Shown here one piece after another: positions 21,007-22,562 of a DNA stretch of 22,562 nucleotides. This DNA is from a virus. The stretch is taken from positions 1 to 22,562 of IMG/VR virus record IMGVR_UViG_3300042922_000865; one strand, written 5' to 3'. How positions within the stretch are numbered: the first letter of the stretch is position 1; each line of letters begins with the position of its first letter. The notes under the pieces were generated by a model. That model worked only from the letters and a program-made list of their open reading frames with translations. It made no database searches and had not been told where the DNA came from. Both the position numbers and the translations under genes were made by a program.

Positions 21007-22065
21007 TTATTCTCCTTTAACTTTCTCTCTCATATTCTTAGCCTGTAGTTCTTTGGCTTTCCAGTAAGCTATTTCTAATCCTTTATTCGGATCAAATTTA
21101 GTATTTTCATCACAAAAGACTTCTGCTTTCGTATTATCATTTAATGTTACTGTTGTTTTATTTTCTTCTTGGTTTACAGTTACAAGTTCATTATTAAAAT
21201 ATTGTGAACCTGAATATTTATTGCTTCTATAATTTATAGGTGTTTCTTCACTTTGCCATATGAGTTTATAATTCGGATGTTTTAGTTCTAAATTGCAATT
21301 ATAGATTTTTATTACATCATACCCTCTATCCTTTTCACATATTAAATCTTCATTTAAGAGTTCTATTGGGAAATACATTACTGAGCCTATTATTGTACCA
21401 TCATTTAAAAATATTAATCCACCCGAGCCATTTCTAAATTCAACACACATTCCAGTTTTTAAGTCTGACTTTGTGAATTGTTTTGGTAAATCAGAATTAC
21501 TTTTAATACCGCTTTTAGATTCATTTCTAAAAGTTTCCTTTAATTGAGTATCATCAGTTAAGTTTAATTTTTTAACTCTATCCACTTCCATCCATCCTAA
21601 CAAACATTTCTTTTCAATAAGATTAAATTCATTTAAGGTCTTAGGTAAACTTTTTACTACTGAACATGACCAAAAACCCTCTACTATTTTACTTGAAAAG
21701 TTGTTTATTTTTACTTCTTCTACTCTACAGATAGAATAAGACTTTTCCAAATTTACTCCATCATAAATATAATAAACATAATCACCGACTTTTATTTCGG
21801 AATCATCTATAATATCCTCTTGTTTGTCTTCAATTAATTCATATATGAATATATTACAACCTAATGAATAACTATATTCATTTTTTATTGAATCAAAGTT
21901 CAAAGATGCTTCATAATTATTAATTTCTTTTCTGTATAGTCTATGGTTCTTTATATCTACTGTATATATTCCTTCTCCTCCTAATACCAAATAGGCTGTA
22001 TGTACATATACTTGTTTCCCATCCATTTCCCTTAAATCTTCTACTGTTAACTTTTTACCTTTCAT
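21007..22065 (-). CDS. Large multi-domain hypothetical phage protein, 352 aa
   Basis: A 352-residue product, ATG at 22065-22063, with TTGGAGGAC upstream. It looks like several small modules. The N-terminal KLTVEDLREMDGKQVYVHTA is a motif I know from Clostridium phage proteins; next is a small barrel KVGDYVYYIYDGVNLEKSY near 92-110; then LPKQFTKSDLKTGMCVEFRNG near 200, another barrel-like domain ending in WQSEE; finally TVTLNDNTKAEVFCDENTKF followed by DPNKGLEIAYWKAKE. That last segment matches a short domain common at the end of phage hypothetical proteins, where the form is a chain such as KCHPxDxFDxxxGxALAxxRA. No enzyme motif is visible. It may be a scaffold or a regulator that binds via barrels. 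Confidence 0.8.
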   Translation of the reverse strand: MKGKKLTVEDLREMDGKQVYVHTAYLVLGGEGIYTVDIKNHRLYRKEINNYEASLNFDSIKNEYSYSLGCNIFIYELIEDKQEDIIDDSEIKVGDYVYYIYDGVNLEKSYSICRVEEVKINNFSSKIVEGFWSCSVVKSLPKTLNEFNLIEKKCLLGWMEVDRVKKLNLTDDTQLKETFRNESKSGIKSNSDLPKQFTKSDLKTGMCVEFRNGSGGLIFLNDGTIIGSVMYFPIELLNEDLICEKDRGYDVIKIYNCNLELKHPNYKLIWQSEETPINYRSNKYSGSQYFNNELVTVNQEENKTTVTLNDNTKAEVFCDENTKFDPNKGLEIAYWKAKELQAKNMREKVKGE

Positions 22066-22139
22066 TTTTCAGTCCTCCAAACTTTATTATATTTTATTTA
22101 ACCATATGAAATATCGATTTTAAATGGAAAATTACGTAT

Positions 22140-22191
22140 ATTTATGCACTTATAAATGTATATTACTGTATATATTATGCATAAATGTATA
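22140..22191. repeat. Inverted and direct repeats upstream of the 352-residue gene
   Basis: ATTTATGCA (22140-22148) and TGCATAAAT (22178-22186) are a perfect 9-bp inverted repeat, and ATAAATGTATA occurs directly repeated at 22152-22162 and 22181-22191. The gap between the two genes (130 bases) has no coding potential. A further near-copy, TAAATGTATAATTATT, lies at 22521-22536 next to the promoter. Possible operator sites. Confidence 0.5.
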
Positions 22192-22195
22192 ATTA

Positions 22196-22390
22196 TTAAC
22201 CATTTTTTACTTCATTTTCAATTTTAAAAGAATCTAAGTCAACAATAACTTCCACGTCGTACCCTATCCCAATTCTTGCCCATAGCTTTCCATCCATAAA
22301 AACATTACCTAAGTATTTACCTTTCTTTGATTTTGAATTGCCTTTTACTATTTCTACATCTTCATATGTAAAATCATTTTTATTAACCAT
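22196..22390 (-). CDS. Small hypothetical protein, 64 aa
   Basis: The first gene of unit A, a 64-residue product, ATG at 22390-22388 with GAGGGG upstream. It begins MVNKNDFTYEDVEIVKGNSK and continues SKKGKYLGNVFMDGKLWARIGIGYDVEVIVDL, a strand-rich barrel-like fold. No DNA-binding motif is seen, but a small first gene in an early phage unit is often a regulator or anti-host factor; that is speculation. It is followed by the repeat-containing 130-base gap. Confidence 0.72.
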   Translation of the reverse strand: MVNKNDFTYEDVEIVKGNSKSKKGKYLGNVFMDGKLWARIGIGYDVEVIVDLDSFKIENEVKNG

Positions 22391-22487
22391 TTTAACCCCT
22401 CACTTTATTATGTATTATTTTTACTTTTATTAATATTATATTCAATAGAAATTTATCTTTTGTTTCTTAATTTATTGTCTTAAGTTT

Positions 22488-22516
22488 AGTTTACTACTTG
22501 TGGAAAGTGTTGTCAA
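22488..22516 (-). promoter_or_regulatory. Sigma-A type promoter, unit A
   Basis: TTGACA at 22516-22511, 17 bases, TAAACT at 22493-22488 on the minus strand, then AAACTTAAG. The transcript should start near 22481 and has about 90 leader bases before the 22196-22390 gene. It matches the three other promoters in spacing and flanks. Confidence 0.8.
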
Positions 22517-22537
22517 TATGTAAATGTATAATTATTT

Positions 22538-22547
22538 ATATTTAATT
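22538..22547 (-). promoter_or_regulatory. Conserved leader box AATTAAATAT, copy 5
   Basis: Minus strand CTAATTAAATATAAATAAT. Unlike the other copies it lies upstream of the -35 box, not in a leader, so here it may be an A/T-rich promoter up-element or chance. Confidence 0.35.
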
Positions 22548-22562
22548 AGTATTATTTTAAAA

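Noticed and set aside
1-22562. tRNA genes, insertion sequences, integrase or attachment sites
   Set aside because: No cloverleaf-like segment, transposase motif or terminal repeat was recognised by reading; a dedicated tRNA search would be needed to exclude weak cases.

Overview
This window is very AT-rich, every supported gene lies on the minus strand, genes are packed tail to head with strong AGGAGG-type ribosome binding sites, and several starts are TTG or GTG. This suggests a large phage, prophage or phage-like plasmid of a low-GC Firmicute, most likely a Clostridium-type host. No structural, integrase, partition or tRNA genes are visible, so free phage and phage-plasmid cannot be told apart from here.

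Read in the direction of transcription (right to left) there appear to be four transcription units. Each starts at a near-identical sigma-A promoter: TTGACA, exactly 17 bases, then TATACT or TAAACT. Unit A (promoter at 22488-22516) carries about ten small accessory genes. Unit B (18685-18713) carries about eight more, including two small membrane proteins and a zinc-ribbon protein. Unit C (16343-16371) is the replication and recombination operon. Unit D (2298-2326) carries a further set of small genes running off the left edge.

Unit C encodes much of a replisome in one run: an OB-fold-like ssDNA-binding protein, a Sak4-like RecA-fold ATPase, a zinc-finger protein in the helicase-loader position, a DnaB-family helicase, a DnaG-type primase, a RecJ-like 5'-3' exonuclease, a DnaE-type DNA polymerase III alpha subunit whose PHP metal-binding motifs look intact, and a RecD2-type helicase. 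Sliding clamp, clamp loader, ligase and topoisomerase are not in the window and must lie elsewhere or come from the host.

Two things stand out beyond the gene content. First, two intact open frames have strong Shine-Dalgarno sequences but no ATG, GTG or TTG at the right place. One (19700-20023) has the same 15-base initiation region as a neighbour with an ATG start, except that the start reads ATT. The other (13329-13865) appears to start at ATA or ATT and would otherwise lose half of its zinc finger. Second, the untranslated leaders are structured and share elements: a recurring AATTAAATAT box, paired TTGT-N8-ACAA boxes, hairpins whose single wobble pair is compatible only with the minus-strand transcript, and, ahead of the ssDNA-binding protein, a 4-codon upstream ORF plus a segment complementary to that gene's own ribosome binding site.

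Most small genes have no function I can recognise; for those only visible features are described.
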